From contig NZ_BLJQ01000003.1 in the NCBI RefSeq assembly GCF_014132155.1, positions 122,450 to 186,449 of the forward strand: 64,000 nt of DNA. Reading direction: 5' to 3'. This stretch comes from Gluconobacter sp. Gdi (GTDB lineage Bacteria; Pseudomonadota; Alphaproteobacteria; Acetobacterales; Acetobacteraceae). Positions 51,872 to 61,821 of this stretch are shown here, one piece after another. The notes under the pieces are model-generated. The model saw only the letters and a list, made by a program, of their open reading frames with translations, was not told the origin of the DNA and ran no database searches. Within the stretch, counting starts at the first letter, position 1. Each line of letters starts with the position of its first letter. Made by a program: the position numbers and the translations under genes.

Positions 51872-54436
51872 TCAGGAAGACGCTATTCCCTTGAGCCCCT
51901 GAGCGGGAGCAAGCCTGACACCTTCTGCCGTTTTAACCACGTAAGGGTCTAGGAGGCCGTCTGCGCGCTTGTTGCTGCGGGCAATGATGAGGCGCTGGAC
52001 AATCGGATAGTCGGTGATCAGCTTCTCGAACACCGGCTTCGGGATTGCCAGCAAATGGCTGAACTGAAGCGACCGAACGGTCCCTTGTAGCCGCTCTCCG
52101 CGGATGACGGAGGCTGCGCCGATCAGGTCCCCGCTACCGAACAGGATTTCACGCTCAGGAAGATGGACTTCGGCAAGGCCAGCAACCTGTGCGTAGACAA
52201 TCCTTGCTTTCTGGCCACGCTTGAAAAGAACCTCCCCAGGAGAGACAAACCGCATGGCAACCTTGCGGGAAAGGGTGTGCAGAACGCTGTCGGGGACGCC
52301 ATTGAAGGCTGGGAAAGCTCGCAGCCGCTGTTCAATACCGCTTTTGAGGTTAAAGCGTAGAGGCGCTTCAAGACGCGCGCTCCGGCGTTCGATATCCCGG
52401 TGGAGTTCCCGATGCAGCTCTTCGGAAATGAGATTGTCAGCCTGAAGCGCATCGTATTCTTCGTCTTCCAGGCGCAGTGCGATCTGACGGAGAATACGGC
52501 TCTCAAGAGCTTCCGAGTAACCGGAATAATGCAGGCGGAGTGTTTCCAGAGCATCATCCAGAAGCTTGCGCTGACGACCCAGAACCTCGGATACGATTTC
52601 CGTAATACGCGGACCGAGGGTTGGCTCCATGCGCTGCCTCACAAAGCGTTGCAGCGACAGTGACACGAGATGTGCGATGATCAGCATCTCGAAGCGTTCC
52701 ATCATCGCGTACATCAGAGGTTCGTCGAAATGGAAGCGGCTGTGCAGTTCCTGAGCAACCCGGAACCTCACCGGTGGCTGTAGTCGGCGCTTTAGGGCGC
52801 GGACATAACCATAGCGTCCTTCAAGACGCGCGCCATCCGCCATGGCTTCAGCCGTCCGCAGGAGCGTTTCCATGACACGTCGCGACAGGCCCTGAATGCG
52901 AAACAGGTCCAGCAGAAGGGAGCGTTCCTGATTGGCAATCGTGATGAGCGCGATATTGACGCGAGCGCGGTCGCTCAGGGCAGATTCAAAATTATTGGCC
53001 GCCCTCTCCTTTTCAGCGCGCTTCTCGATCCGGCTGATGACACCAATGCGCGTCTGTTCGCTAAAGCCCAGTTCATCAGACATCACGCGTGTCCGTTCTG
53101 CGACTTCACCAAGGCCGATCCCAAGGATCTGCTGGCGGATCGCCTGATCGATCGGTGACAGTTGATCAAGCTTCAGGAACAGGACGAGTGAACGCAGGGT
53201 CGTCCCGTTAACCAGTAGGGTAATCAGCACGAAGCCTGTCGCGATGATGCCGATGAAATGCGCTACGGGGCTTGAGACGCTCTGGTTTTCGGTCACGGCC
53301 AGCGCGAGCGCCAGAGTAATGGCGCCGCGCAGGCCGCCCCAGACCATGGTAGCCTTGAAAGGCGTTGGGACAGGTGGCGAAAGCTTCGTGAACGCCAGGA
53401 TCGGCAGCATACCGAACACAACGGCACCGCGCGCGACCAAGCCTGCCACGCTCGCGATCAGGATGAGCACACAGTCCCACTTGGTCATGCCAATCAGGAG
53501 GCGCGGAACTAGCATGGAGGCAAGAAGAAACACGAGAGAGCCTGCCCAGAAAACGAGCTGCTGCCAAAGCTCGTTCAGGAAGCGCCAGACTTGCGGACGG
53601 AAGGTGGACGGCCCGTAAGCTGAGACTGTCAGGCCGGCTGCTGCCGTGGCGACAACGCCGGAGAAGCCGAGCATTTCGTCACAGAGAATATAGACCGTGT
53701 ATGGCAGAGCGAGGGTCAGGGTGATCTCTGCTGCCGGGGCGCCGCCCAGGCCTGCAATGAGCAGCAGGGTCAAGCGGCCAAGGCAGACGCCGACAACGAT
53801 GGCGCCACCAAAAGCCGACGCAAAATCAACGACCGCCTCACCGAGATGGATGTGCCGGTGGGAGGTGACGGAGGCCAGCAGGATGGCGAAAATCGCAATC
53901 GCGGCGGCATCGTTCAGGAGCGCCTCACCTTCGACAAGACGCGTCAAACGTGACGCAGCGCCGATCTCCCTGAAGATGCCTGCTACGGCTGACGGATCAG
54001 TCGTGGCGACAATGGATCCGAGGAGAAGGCAGACCACCAGGCTCTGATTGGCGAAGGGGTAAAGCGCGAGACCAATGGTGGCTGTGGAAACCACGACCGC
54101 CACCACCGCCAGCAGAAGCACTGTCGCTGTTTCATGGGCCAGACGACGAACATCAATGCCCATGGCACCCTGGAACACCAGAATGGGCAGGAAGATCAAC
54201 AGGAAGGCTTCACTGTTGATCGGGAAATAGATCAGGGCTTCGGCGGCGCCATCCAGCAGGTCCGTTGCGGAGGAACGAACAACAAGAGACGCAGCGCCAC
54301 CCAGAACGATGCCAGCAAGGGCCAGCAGAACCGTTTCGGAAATCTCAAGCCGTTTGGCCAGAGGCTGAATGATGCTGACGAGCGTGAGCAGGAACGCAAT
54401 CGCGAGAAGAACGGCTGCAAGGCCTGTCACCATCAT
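51872..54436 (-). CDS. CPA1-type Na+/H+ antiporter with C-terminal cyclic-nucleotide-binding-like domain
   Basis: The 854-residue protein begins with a 12-helix CPA1/NhaP exchanger (about 1-420). Key segments are GSIVATTDPSAVAGIFREIG, RLVEGEALLNDAAAIAIFAIL with the ND pair, and KATMVWGGLRGAITLALAL. A long, charged helical region follows (about 440-690). The C-terminus is a Crp-like cNMP-binding fold (about 690-830: LRAFPAFNGVPDSVLHTLSR, VSPGEVLFKRGQKARIVYAQVAGLAEV, GDLIGAASVI). The phosphate-binding-cassette Arg and Glu are not obvious, so the ligand is uncertain. It would control pH or Na/K balance at the inner membrane. It lies 74 bases downstream of thiE. Confidence 0.87.
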   Translation of the reverse strand: MMVTGLAAVLLAIAFLLTLVSIIQPLAKRLEISETVLLALAGIVLGGAASLVVRSSATDLLDGAAEALIYFPINSEAFLLIFLPILVFQGAMGIDVRRLAHETATVLLLAVVAVVVSTATIGLALYPFANQSLVVCLLLGSIVATTDPSAVAGIFREIGAASRLTRLVEGEALLNDAAAIAIFAILLASVTSHRHIHLGEAVVDFASAFGGAIVVGVCLGRLTLLLIAGLGGAPAAEITLTLALPYTVYILCDEMLGFSGVVATAAAGLTVSAYGPSTFRPQVWRFLNELWQQLVFWAGSLVFLLASMLVPRLLIGMTKWDCVLILIASVAGLVARGAVVFGMLPILAFTKLSPPVPTPFKATMVWGGLRGAITLALALAVTENQSVSSPVAHFIGIIATGFVLITLLVNGTTLRSLVLFLKLDQLSPIDQAIRQQILGIGLGEVAERTRVMSDELGFSEQTRIGVISRIEKRAEKERAANNFESALSDRARVNIALITIANQERSLLLDLFRIQGLSRRVMETLLRTAEAMADGARLEGRYGYVRALKRRLQPPVRFRVAQELHSRFHFDEPLMYAMMERFEMLIIAHLVSLSLQRFVRQRMEPTLGPRITEIVSEVLGRQRKLLDDALETLRLHYSGYSEALESRILRQIALRLEDEEYDALQADNLISEELHRELHRDIERRSARLEAPLRFNLKSGIEQRLRAFPAFNGVPDSVLHTLSRKVAMRFVSPGEVLFKRGQKARIVYAQVAGLAEVHLPEREILFGSGDLIGAASVIRGERLQGTVRSLQFSHLLAIPKPVFEKLITDYPIVQRLIIARSNKRADGLLDPYVVKTAEGVRLAPAQGLKGIASS

Positions 54437-54510
54437 TGTATTCCGTACTCCCTTGGTTCGAAAACCATCCTAGAGACGGTTGCCGCCCCACGATAGCTCT
54501 GTCTTGCAAA

Positions 54511-55116
54511 TTATGTGTCAGCGGCGGCAAGCCACTGTCTGACCTGGCTTTCCGGGTCTTCGGCACGAATGAAATCGCTTACGGCGGCAACGCTGTCTGC
54601 CCCTGCCTTCAGGCAGGACGGCAGCCGATCGAGCGTGATGCCACCAATGGCCACCAGAGGGACATCGCCACTGAGCTCACGCCACTCGGTCAGGCGCTCA
54701 ACACCTTGCGGACCAAACGCCATCTTCTTCAGTTTCGTTTCCCAGATCGGACCGAGTGCAACGTAATCGGGCTTGCAGGCCAAAGCACGCTGCAGTTCTT
54801 CATGGCTATGGGTCGAGATGCCGAGGCGAATGCCCGTCTGGCGGATGGCCTCAAGGTCTGCGGTCTCAAGATCTTCCTGCCCCAGATGCAGCCACTCATA
54901 GCCCAGTTCGATTGCCAGCTCCCAATAATCGTTCAGCACGAGGGCGACATTATGGCGGGCGGCCAGTTCCTGGGCAGTTTCAGCCTGCGCCCGGATTTCT
55001 TCAGACGGCATGTCCTTGAGGCGCAGCTGAATGAAACGCGCGCCCGCTCCGCCGAGGCGTTCGACCCAACGAGGATGATCAACGACAGGATAGATTTTCG
55101 AAGGCAGACGGGACAT
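54511..55116 (-). CDS. thiE: Thiamine-phosphate synthase
   Basis: ThiE joins the thiazole phosphate and hydroxymethylpyrimidine diphosphate to give thiamine phosphate. The 201-residue TIM-barrel has FIQLRLKDM, LVLNDYWELAIELG, WLHLGQEDL, GISTHSHEEL and YVALGPIWETKLKKM, then VAIGGIT. The family usually has a Thr/Ser-rich TxTK stretch after GPI; here TKLKK is close. The ATG follows the thiG stop with no gap, so thiE ends the thiO-S-G-E unit. Confidence 0.93.
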   Translation of the reverse strand: MSRLPSKIYPVVDHPRWVERLGGAGARFIQLRLKDMPSEEIRAQAETAQELAARHNVALVLNDYWELAIELGYEWLHLGQEDLETADLEAIRQTGIRLGISTHSHEELQRALACKPDYVALGPIWETKLKKMAFGPQGVERLTEWRELSGDVPLVAIGGITLDRLPSCLKAGADSVAAVSDFIRAEDPESQVRQWLAAADT

Positions 55117-55902
55117 TTACAGCATTTCTCCACCGAGGCTGCGGGCCAGACCGAGGGTCGGGGTCGAGGGCACCGCCATATCGCGTTCTTCCATAGGGTC
55201 TGCAGCAAATCCGGCAAGCCCGGCTTCGCACGCCAGGCGAAACGCGGTGGCCATCTGGGCCGGGTTCCCTGCTTTGGCGACGGCCGTGTTGATCAGAACG
55301 GCATCGTATCCGAGCTCAAAGGCTGCCGTGGCATGAGAGGGTTTTCCGATGCCGGCATCCACGACCATTGGGATGTCCGAGAAATGGCTGCGCAATGCGC
55401 GGAGGCCGAAAAGATTGTTCAGCCCCCTGCCCGAACCAATTGGTGCGCCCCATGGCATTAGCACCTCAGCACCCGCACGGAGCAACCGTTCAGCCACAAC
55501 CAGATCTTCCGTTGTGTATGGGAAGACTTTGAAGCCATCTTCCGTCAGGATGCGTGTGGCCTCGACCAGCCCAAAGACATCAGGCTGAAGCAGGTCTCCC
55601 TGGCCGATCACTTCCAGCTTGATCCAGTCTGTTCCGAAAACATCCCGGGCCATCTGTGCGGTGGTGACAGCTTCCCGAACCCCATGACACCCTGCGGTGT
55701 TAGGGAGAATGGGGACGTTCAGGCTCTGGATCAGAGACCAGAACGCCTGTCCTGCCTGAGCGCCCGCAGCTTCGCGACGCAAAGACACGGTTACAACACC
55801 AGCCTGAGCGGCCTTTACCGCGTCTGCGAGAATGGCGGGACTGTCATATTGGGCTGTGCCCAGCATCAGCCTTGAAGAGAGTTCAGTGCCGTAGAATTGC
55901 AT
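55117..55902 (-). CDS. thiG: Thiazole synthase
   Basis: ThiG builds the thiamine thiazole from deoxyxylulose phosphate, dehydroglycine and ThiS thiocarboxylate. The 261-residue product [20 protein letters not shown] shows [30 protein letters not shown] with the Schiff-base Lys, [14 protein letters not shown] and [17 protein letters not shown] 55902 is chosen since it starts one base after the thiS stop; a longer open frame exists to 55965. Dehydroglycine comes from ThiO encoded upstream. Confidence 0.95.
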   Translation of the reverse strand: MQFYGTELSSRLMLGTAQYDSPAILADAVKAAQAGVVTVSLRREAAGAQAGQAFWSLIQSLNVPILPNTAGCHGVREAVTTAQMARDVFGTDWIKLEVIGQGDLLQPDVFGLVEATRILTEDGFKVFPYTTEDLVVAERLLRAGAEVLMPWGAPIGSGRGLNNLFGLRALRSHFSDIPMVVDAGIGKPSHATAAFELGYDAVLINTAVAKAGNPAQMATAFRLACEAGLAGFAADPMEERDMAVPSTPTLGLARSLGGEML

Positions 55903-55903
55903 G

Positions 55904-56101
55904 TCAGCCTCCCTGCATGGGGGCAAGAATTTCGAGCACAGCCCCCTCTTCCACTGTTTGTGCACTCCGCTGGGTGGCTGGAATGAAAAAACCGTTCAGG
56001 GCCGTCGCCACGCGCGCCTTGCCGTAACCCAGTTCATCAAGGACCGCGCCAAGTGTTCGCGCATGAACTTCATGGAGTTCGTCATTCACGGTGATCTGCA
56101 T
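55904..56101 (-). CDS. thiS: Sulfur carrier protein ThiS
   Basis: The 65-residue ubiquitin-like carrier [20 protein letters not shown] ends in GG (LAPMQGG), where the thiocarboxylate is formed. [14 protein letters not shown] is the typical central strand. It lies between thiO (41-base gap) and thiG (one base). ThiF or another activating enzyme is not in the window. Confidence 0.93.
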   Translation of the reverse strand: MQITVNDELHEVHARTLGAVLDELGYGKARVATALNGFFIPATQRSAQTVEEGAVLEILAPMQGG

Positions 56102-56142
56102 GATGTCTCTCCCATCCAGGGGTATAAGAGGAAGAAAGGGTC

Positions 56143-57111
56143 TCAGGCCCGATCCGTTCCGAAAATGATGTCACAGACTTCTTGTGCACGTGCGGGCGAT
56201 AGCAGGAAACCGTGACGATACATGCCGTTGAGGGAAATGCTCTTCCTATTCTGCCTCACCCTCGGGACATTGTCAGGATAGGCTGGTCTGAGGCCAGCAT
56301 TGGCCTCCAGAAGTTCTGCTTCTGCGAAAGCAGGGTGCAGCGTATAGGCCGCATTGAGCAGTTCGGTCACGGCGCGCACTGTAATGCCGCGCGTATCATC
56401 ACTCTCGACCATAGTTGCCCCGACCATGAAGACGCTGTCTGCCCTCGGGACAATATAGACCGGAATGCGGGGATGCAGCATGCGAACAGGCCGGTGAAGG
56501 CTGATCTCCGGACAGCGTAGCAGAACCATCTCCCCGCGCATGCCTCTGAGGTCATTTTGCGTGGTCCGGGCCGCTACGCCCGTACAGTCAACAACCCAAT
56601 CAAACCTATCATCGTCAAACCCTAGGACTGTCAGGACCTGGCCGCCTTGTTGTTTGAGGCGGTGAGCAAGAGCCAGCAAGGCCTTGCGAGGATCGACATG
56701 CCCTTCCTCTGCAAAGAAGAGCGCCTTATCGAAACGGCCTGCCAGATCTGGTTCCAGCGTATCAATCTGGGAGGCGTTGAGGGTTTCGAAGTGACTGGTG
56801 CGGCGTCCAAAGCGGTTTAACTCTGGCGTATCGCGAGGCGGAGCGACAACAAGGCTGCCTGCCTGAACTACGTCCGGAACGTGGGATTTCCACCAATGGA
56901 GCGATGTCAGGCTGTCCTGCGTGACTTCATCTGGTGCTGATTCTGCCTCACACCAGGGGGCCAGCATTCCGCCCGCAAACCATGAGGCGCCAGCGCCAAC
57001 CCGGCCGCCGGTGTCATGAACCGTGACCTGTGCGCCGTGTTCTGCCAAAGCCACAGCGGTGACCATTCCGGCTACGCCGGCGCCTCGAACCAGAATGCGA
57101 GGTCCAGTCAT
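56143..57111 (-). CDS. thiO: Glycine oxidase ThiO
   Basis: The 322-residue FAD enzyme oxidises glycine to dehydroglycine for thiazole synthesis. It has the dinucleotide fold ILVRGAGVAGMVTAVALAEHG (one Gly of GxGxxG kept with GAGVAG), GASWFAGGMLAPWCEAE typical of ThiO, DWVVDCTGVAA, and a C-terminal HGFLLSPARAQEV. It heads the thiO-S-G-E unit, 52 bases after the membrane-protein gene. I see no TPP riboswitch in that gap. Confidence 0.9.
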   Translation of the reverse strand: MTGPRILVRGAGVAGMVTAVALAEHGAQVTVHDTGGRVGAGASWFAGGMLAPWCEAESAPDEVTQDSLTSLHWWKSHVPDVVQAGSLVVAPPRDTPELNRFGRRTSHFETLNASQIDTLEPDLAGRFDKALFFAEEGHVDPRKALLALAHRLKQQGGQVLTVLGFDDDRFDWVVDCTGVAARTTQNDLRGMRGEMVLLRCPEISLHRPVRMLHPRIPVYIVPRADSVFMVGATMVESDDTRGITVRAVTELLNAAYTLHPAFAEAELLEANAGLRPAYPDNVPRVRQNRKSISLNGMYRHGFLLSPARAQEVCDIIFGTDRA

Positions 57112-57163
57112 CCATGTCCTCCTCGTAAAAGCGGGACGTGTTTAACATGGCTTGTCTGTTTGG

Positions 57164-58744
57164 TCAGGAGGCACGCACGGGGAGATGATCGGCTGCGTAC
57201 ACAAAGATCGTATAGCGCCCTTCCGTCAGACGTTTGGCCGGAGTGCCGAATGTTCGCAGCACCTCGGCTTCCCCGAAGGTTTCTTCCGGGTGTGGGATCA
57301 GGACGAAAAAGGCTTTTCCATCAAAGCTATGCCAATCCATTTTCTTGCGGATGTGCACAAACGGCGCAACCGTACCGTCTCCCTGCTTCATGCCGGGGTA
57401 AATGTGCATTTTTCCGAGAGAGGCCACTTCCAGGTTGCCGGAACTCCACCAGGAACCAACACCATCCGGTGGGACGTCGTGCTCAAGTCGGCTGAGAAGC
57501 TGGTTATCATCGGAACTTAGAAGACCAGTCGAATGCGCTGGAAGGGTCCGATAGTCCGTAATGAGCGTGACGACTAAAATCATGGCTGCCAGACTCAGGG
57601 CTAAGCCTTTTTTCGGCCAGACGAGCGCTGTGAGGCAGGCCAGATCAATCCAAAGTGGGAAAAGATAACGCGCGACAGCGATGGGACTGCCATCAAGAGC
57701 GATGCGGTTGCTAAGAGCGAGCGCCATGAAATTCAGGGCGGCGGACAGAAGCAGCATCATCGGGAATGCGGCAATCTGGTCCCTGCTCTGCCATCCTGAC
57801 CGGGCAATCTTGAAAGCCGCAGCGAGAGCGAGGCCGACAAGAAGAAGCCGGAGGCATTCCGATATTGAGGATGCTACTGCCTGCCCAGAGGGTTCTGCTC
57901 CGTAGAGAAGAAGAATGGAACGAACGGATGTTCCGAAGTTGCTGCCCAGTTGTTCCCATGGTGCAAAGCGGGTTTCCAATGGCTCCGTAACAAAGCCGCC
58001 GGTTACGGCATTGATGTGCAGAATGGCTTTGGCCAACACGGTGCCTGCCATGGATGCGAAGACCAAAAGCCCACGTTGGCGAAGAGTAAAGTGCTGAGCC
58101 AGAAAAGCGTAGGCGATGATCGCCCCCGTGCCTGTCACTGCGAGTAACGGGTCTCCAATCACCCCGAGGCACAGTAGCACTGCGACGGCCGCCAGTGACC
58201 GGTAGGAGCCCGATGAGAGAAACCGGTCAGCCCAGTGAAGTGCCCAAAGACCGTAAATCAGCGCGCCCATATGGATCGCAGACAGCGTGATGAAATACGC
58301 CATCGGAGAGCGCATCAGGGGAAAGGCAAGCACTGGCAAAAGGAGGGTCGCTGCGCCGAGGCGTTCCTCAATGCCTCGCAAGCGCAGAAAAACCACCGAG
58401 AAAGCTGACGCGACAACGCCGACCCATAGGATTGCGGGTTGCACCATCAGAAGAAATGGGCTGCCTGCCGGTCTGCCTAACAGCTGCCATAGGCCACTCA
58501 GGACGGCGCTGAGAGGGATATCGGACGTCCAGAAATCCGGTGGGGTCAGAACCCAGTCATGTAGGCGCCAGTTTCCATGCAGTACATCCAGCCCGGCAAG
58601 GAAATAGGACGCCTGATCCGATGTCTTGGGCCACAGCGAACAGACGTAAACCGCTAGAACGAGATAAAGCGTTAGCCCTATGACCGAGGTGATAAAATAG
58701 CAGTTTCTAAAAGAAAAATTTCCTAGAAATATTTTTGGTTTCAT
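57164..58744 (-). CDS. Polytopic membrane protein of unknown function
   Basis: The 526-residue protein has about 10-12 membrane helices, the first at FITSVIGLTLYLVLAVYVCSL when read without its flanks. A large external loop with HDWVLTPPDFWTSD comes next, and a soluble C-terminus of about 110 residues follows (HSTGLLSSDDNQLLSRL onward, with SWWSSGNLEVASLGKMH). The layout resembles GT-C-type glycosyltransferases, whose first loop carries acidic residues, but no family signature is certain. Its ATG overlaps the stop of the YdiJ-type gene by four bases, so both proteins come from one message. The first 40 bases are AT-rich (FLGNFSFRN). Confidence 0.7.
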   Translation of the reverse strand: MKPKIFLGNFSFRNCYFITSVIGLTLYLVLAVYVCSLWPKTSDQASYFLAGLDVLHGNWRLHDWVLTPPDFWTSDIPLSAVLSGLWQLLGRPAGSPFLLMVQPAILWVGVVASAFSVVFLRLRGIEERLGAATLLLPVLAFPLMRSPMAYFITLSAIHMGALIYGLWALHWADRFLSSGSYRSLAAVAVLLCLGVIGDPLLAVTGTGAIIAYAFLAQHFTLRQRGLLVFASMAGTVLAKAILHINAVTGGFVTEPLETRFAPWEQLGSNFGTSVRSILLLYGAEPSGQAVASSISECLRLLLVGLALAAAFKIARSGWQSRDQIAAFPMMLLLSAALNFMALALSNRIALDGSPIAVARYLFPLWIDLACLTALVWPKKGLALSLAAMILVVTLITDYRTLPAHSTGLLSSDDNQLLSRLEHDVPPDGVGSWWSSGNLEVASLGKMHIYPGMKQGDGTVAPFVHIRKKMDWHSFDGKAFFVLIPHPEETFGEAEVLRTFGTPAKRLTEGRYTIFVYAADHLPVRAS

Positions 58745-61728
58745 TGAGTTGAGAAGGCTTTCTCATTTTTTATCTGAAGGTGAGATACGAGTATTTCGAC
58801 TGGATGAGCAGGCCGCCGTCCGGCAAGACGCTTTGTCTGGCAACGACAGGAGAAGCCCGTTGCCAGAATATTGCCTTCTGCCTTGCTGGCCCAGTTCTGG
58901 GCAAAAATGCTGGCGGATAGATCGGCGTGTTCCTTCTCATGGCCGAACAGGCCAGCCATCCCGCAGCAACCAGCTTTGCCCGCATCTGCCTGAACGCCCA
59001 GATGTCGCAGAATGGCCGTCCAGTCCTCAGCACTTCCCGGACGCACAGCCTGCTCTGTGCAATGTGAGATGATGGTCAATGCTGCCGTGTCAGGTTTTAC
59101 CGCATTTGAAGGTATGATGCCCTTGGTGATCTGGTGTTTCAGGAAGGCTTCCAGTGAAAGCACGGGTGGGATGGCTTCGGACCCTGCGACATCCCGATAT
59201 TCCTGTTCGAACATCAATCCTGTGGCGGCATCCAAAGAAATGACGGGTACGCCGTGCTGAGCGATATTCTTGAGCTGCTTCAGGGTCTTGCGAGCAGTGG
59301 CTGAGAAGCCTTTACGAAATCCCCGTACATGCCTGGCCTTGCCATTATCCCACACGGACGTGACGCGCGGGTCCATCCCAAGAGATTTGAGAAGCGTGTA
59401 TGCGCTTTCGATGACACCGCCATCAAAGCTTCCCGTAAATGAGTCCCGGATCAAAACAACCGACCGGTCATTGTTTCCTGCCTGTTCAAGCCATTCTGTG
59501 CTGACCCGCGCGGTTTTTGCCAGTTTCGCGGGGCTGATCTTTGGAAGATCGACAAGCCCCAACTGCTTGAGAAACACAGTCGAGATCGGGTTCTGCATCA
59601 GAATATTGGCGAGCGTCGGCATCTGGCGACCGACTTTCAGGAGAGGCTCGAGCCAATACACGAGATAGTCCCTCACTGGACGGTGATGCTTGAGGAAATA
59701 GATGTCCAGAAACTTCGACCGCATGGATGGAATGTCCACCCGGATCGGACATTGCGTGGCACAGGCCTTACAGGACAGGCATGTGTCCAGACTGGCTTTG
59801 AGCTCGGCGGTTAGCTCGGGAAGCGCACTTTTGTCCGCGGCGGTATCTGGGAGCGAATTCAGTCGCGCCCAGCTTCGCAGCAAGGTTGCTCGGCCTTTTG
59901 GTGACTGAAGCCTGTCCTTGGTGGCCTTGTAGGACGGGCACATGGCCATGTCAGGTTCGCGATTATAGCAGGCCCCATTTCCATTGCAGCTCACAGAGAG
60001 GCTGAAGTCATCTCGCAGATCTGAGGAAATCTGCTCGTCAAACTGACCTTTGAACGGGATGCCGTCTATCTGGTCTACTGGATATTTGACGCCGACGGGC
60101 GCAAGCTTTCCGCGATTAAAAATATCTTTGGGATCAAAGACTTCTTTAATGCGGCAGAGCTCTGCGAAGAGTGTCTCCCCAAAGAATAGAGGCGAAAATT
60201 CTCCGCGGTAACCTCTCCCATGTTCCCCCCACAACAACCCACCATGGCGTTTGGTCAGGTTGGCCGCGGCGTCGGAGATCGGGCGGATCAGGGCTCGATC
60301 ATGTTCGGACAGCATATCCAGAAAAGGACGGACATGCAGACAGCCAACATCGGCATGCCCAAACATGCCGTAAGACAATCCGTAACCGTCGAGAATGGCC
60401 CGGAACTCAGACACATAGTCAGCTAGGGCTTCGGGTGGAACGGCTGTGTCTTCGACAAAAGCCACGCCCTGTTTGCGGCCATCCGGACGGCCGAGAAGCC
60501 CCACGGATTTTTCACGCAGGGTCCAAAGCTGATTAATGATTGCCTGATCAGATACAGGTTTATAATCAATGACTTCGTAAGGGGAGCTTTCAAGAAGGGT
60601 GACGGCTTCCTGCATCTGTTGATGGAGATGGTCTGCGTTATCTCCCACGAACTCAACAAAACTCATCCCCCGCACGGGTTGCTCTGAACGGGCACCAAGA
60701 ACACTTTCCAGGGATTGCCAGACAATATCCTGCGACGCTTTCTCCAGCACACGGTCATCCAGCACTTCTACTGCCGAAGGATTGGCTGGAAGAATGGTCT
60801 GGACGTCTCGGAGGGTGCTGTCGAAACTGGCGTAGCGCACGACGAGAAGCTGCCGATATTTCGGAAGCTTCCGAACACGCAGCACAACACGCTTCGTTAG
60901 GGCCAGTGTTCCCTCTGAACCCGCCAGCAGGCGAGCCAGACTGAACTGGCCGTTCTCAAGAAGAACGTTTTCGAGGTTATACCCCGTCAACCCCCGGTTC
61001 ATGTCTGGGAAGACCCGACGGATTTCGTCCGCCTGCTCTGTCACCACGCGGTACACTTCGCGATAGACCCGCGCAGAGAGATCGCTACCGGTCTTCTTGT
61101 GCTCAAGAGCGTCGCTGGTCAGTTTTTCAATATGGAGATCACTGCCATCCGATAGCACCACATCCATGGTCTCAATGTAGTCGGATGTGCGGCCGTAAAT
61201 GCGAGAGCCCTTGCCTGAAGCATCGGTCGCAATCATTCCGCCGATCGTGGCACGGGTCGCAGTTGAAACTGTAGGCGGGAAAAAATAACCATGGGGCTTG
61301 AGAAAGGCATTCAGTCTGGCCAGAACAACGCCGGGTTCGACGGTTACGTGCCCAGTGTCAGGGTCGAAATCCAGAATGCGATCCAGATATCGGGCCACAT
61401 CAACGACAATCCCTGCGGTCAGGGATTGACCGTTGGTTCCTGTGCCGCCTCCACGCATGGCGAGTGTGAGAGAGCCGTCTTCTGCCGCACGCACGGCACG
61501 GTTCAGGTCTTCGGTTGTTCGGGGATAGATGACGGCCAGTGGAAGGCGTTGGTAAATGCTGTTGTCTGTCGCCCCGACTAATCGGGCAGAGACCTGGGGC
61601 GTGACATCACCCTCAAAGCCTTCGGCAGCCAGTCTGGCGAGGAAAATATCGCGGATGTGCAATTCAGATGCGGCAAGATAGAGGCCTGAGCGTCCGGCCA
61701 CACCTGTCAGATCTGCATCGCCACCCAT
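58741..61728 (-). CDS. FAD and 4Fe-4S dehydrogenase of YdiJ type
   Basis: The 995-residue protein fuses a GlcD-like FAD domain to a GlcF-like iron-sulfur part. The FAD domain has LAVIYPRTTEDLNRAVRAAE, MRGGGTGTNGQSLT, TIGGMIATDASGKGSRIYG and GSEGTLALTKRVVL. The iron-sulfur part has CNGNGACYNREPDMAMCPSYKAT, CLSCKACATQCP and a C-terminal CCGMAGLFGHEK with FSCRCQ. The length matches YdiJ (about 1000 residues), a D-2-hydroxyglutarate dehydrogenase in enteric bacteria; D-lactate or glycolate are other candidates. It likely passes electrons to the quinone pool at the inner membrane. The end overlaps the membrane-protein gene by four bases. Confidence 0.88.
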   Translation of the reverse strand: MGGDADLTGVAGRSGLYLAASELHIRDIFLARLAAEGFEGDVTPQVSARLVGATDNSIYQRLPLAVIYPRTTEDLNRAVRAAEDGSLTLAMRGGGTGTNGQSLTAGIVVDVARYLDRILDFDPDTGHVTVEPGVVLARLNAFLKPHGYFFPPTVSTATRATIGGMIATDASGKGSRIYGRTSDYIETMDVVLSDGSDLHIEKLTSDALEHKKTGSDLSARVYREVYRVVTEQADEIRRVFPDMNRGLTGYNLENVLLENGQFSLARLLAGSEGTLALTKRVVLRVRKLPKYRQLLVVRYASFDSTLRDVQTILPANPSAVEVLDDRVLEKASQDIVWQSLESVLGARSEQPVRGMSFVEFVGDNADHLHQQMQEAVTLLESSPYEVIDYKPVSDQAIINQLWTLREKSVGLLGRPDGRKQGVAFVEDTAVPPEALADYVSEFRAILDGYGLSYGMFGHADVGCLHVRPFLDMLSEHDRALIRPISDAAANLTKRHGGLLWGEHGRGYRGEFSPLFFGETLFAELCRIKEVFDPKDIFNRGKLAPVGVKYPVDQIDGIPFKGQFDEQISSDLRDDFSLSVSCNGNGACYNREPDMAMCPSYKATKDRLQSPKGRATLLRSWARLNSLPDTAADKSALPELTAELKASLDTCLSCKACATQCPIRVDIPSMRSKFLDIYFLKHHRPVRDYLVYWLEPLLKVGRQMPTLANILMQNPISTVFLKQLGLVDLPKISPAKLAKTARVSTEWLEQAGNNDRSVVLIRDSFTGSFDGGVIESAYTLLKSLGMDPRVTSVWDNGKARHVRGFRKGFSATARKTLKQLKNIAQHGVPVISLDAATGLMFEQEYRDVAGSEAIPPVLSLEAFLKHQITKGIIPSNAVKPDTAALTIISHCTEQAVRPGSAEDWTAILRHLGVQADAGKAGCCGMAGLFGHEKEHADLSASIFAQNWASKAEGNILATGFSCRCQTKRLAGRRPAHPVEILVSHLQIKNEKAFSTQ

Positions 61729-61821
61729 GTTCGTTTCTCCCCGGTCGTATAGCGTGTTGGAAGACTATCCTCGACGAAATGAAGCGTCTTGGAAAGTCCT
61801 CCTCACGGAAAGAAAATGTCC

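Noticed and set aside
57112-57163. TPP riboswitch before the thi genes
   Set aside because: The 52-base gap before thiO lacks the CTGAGA and ACCTGA core elements and is too short.
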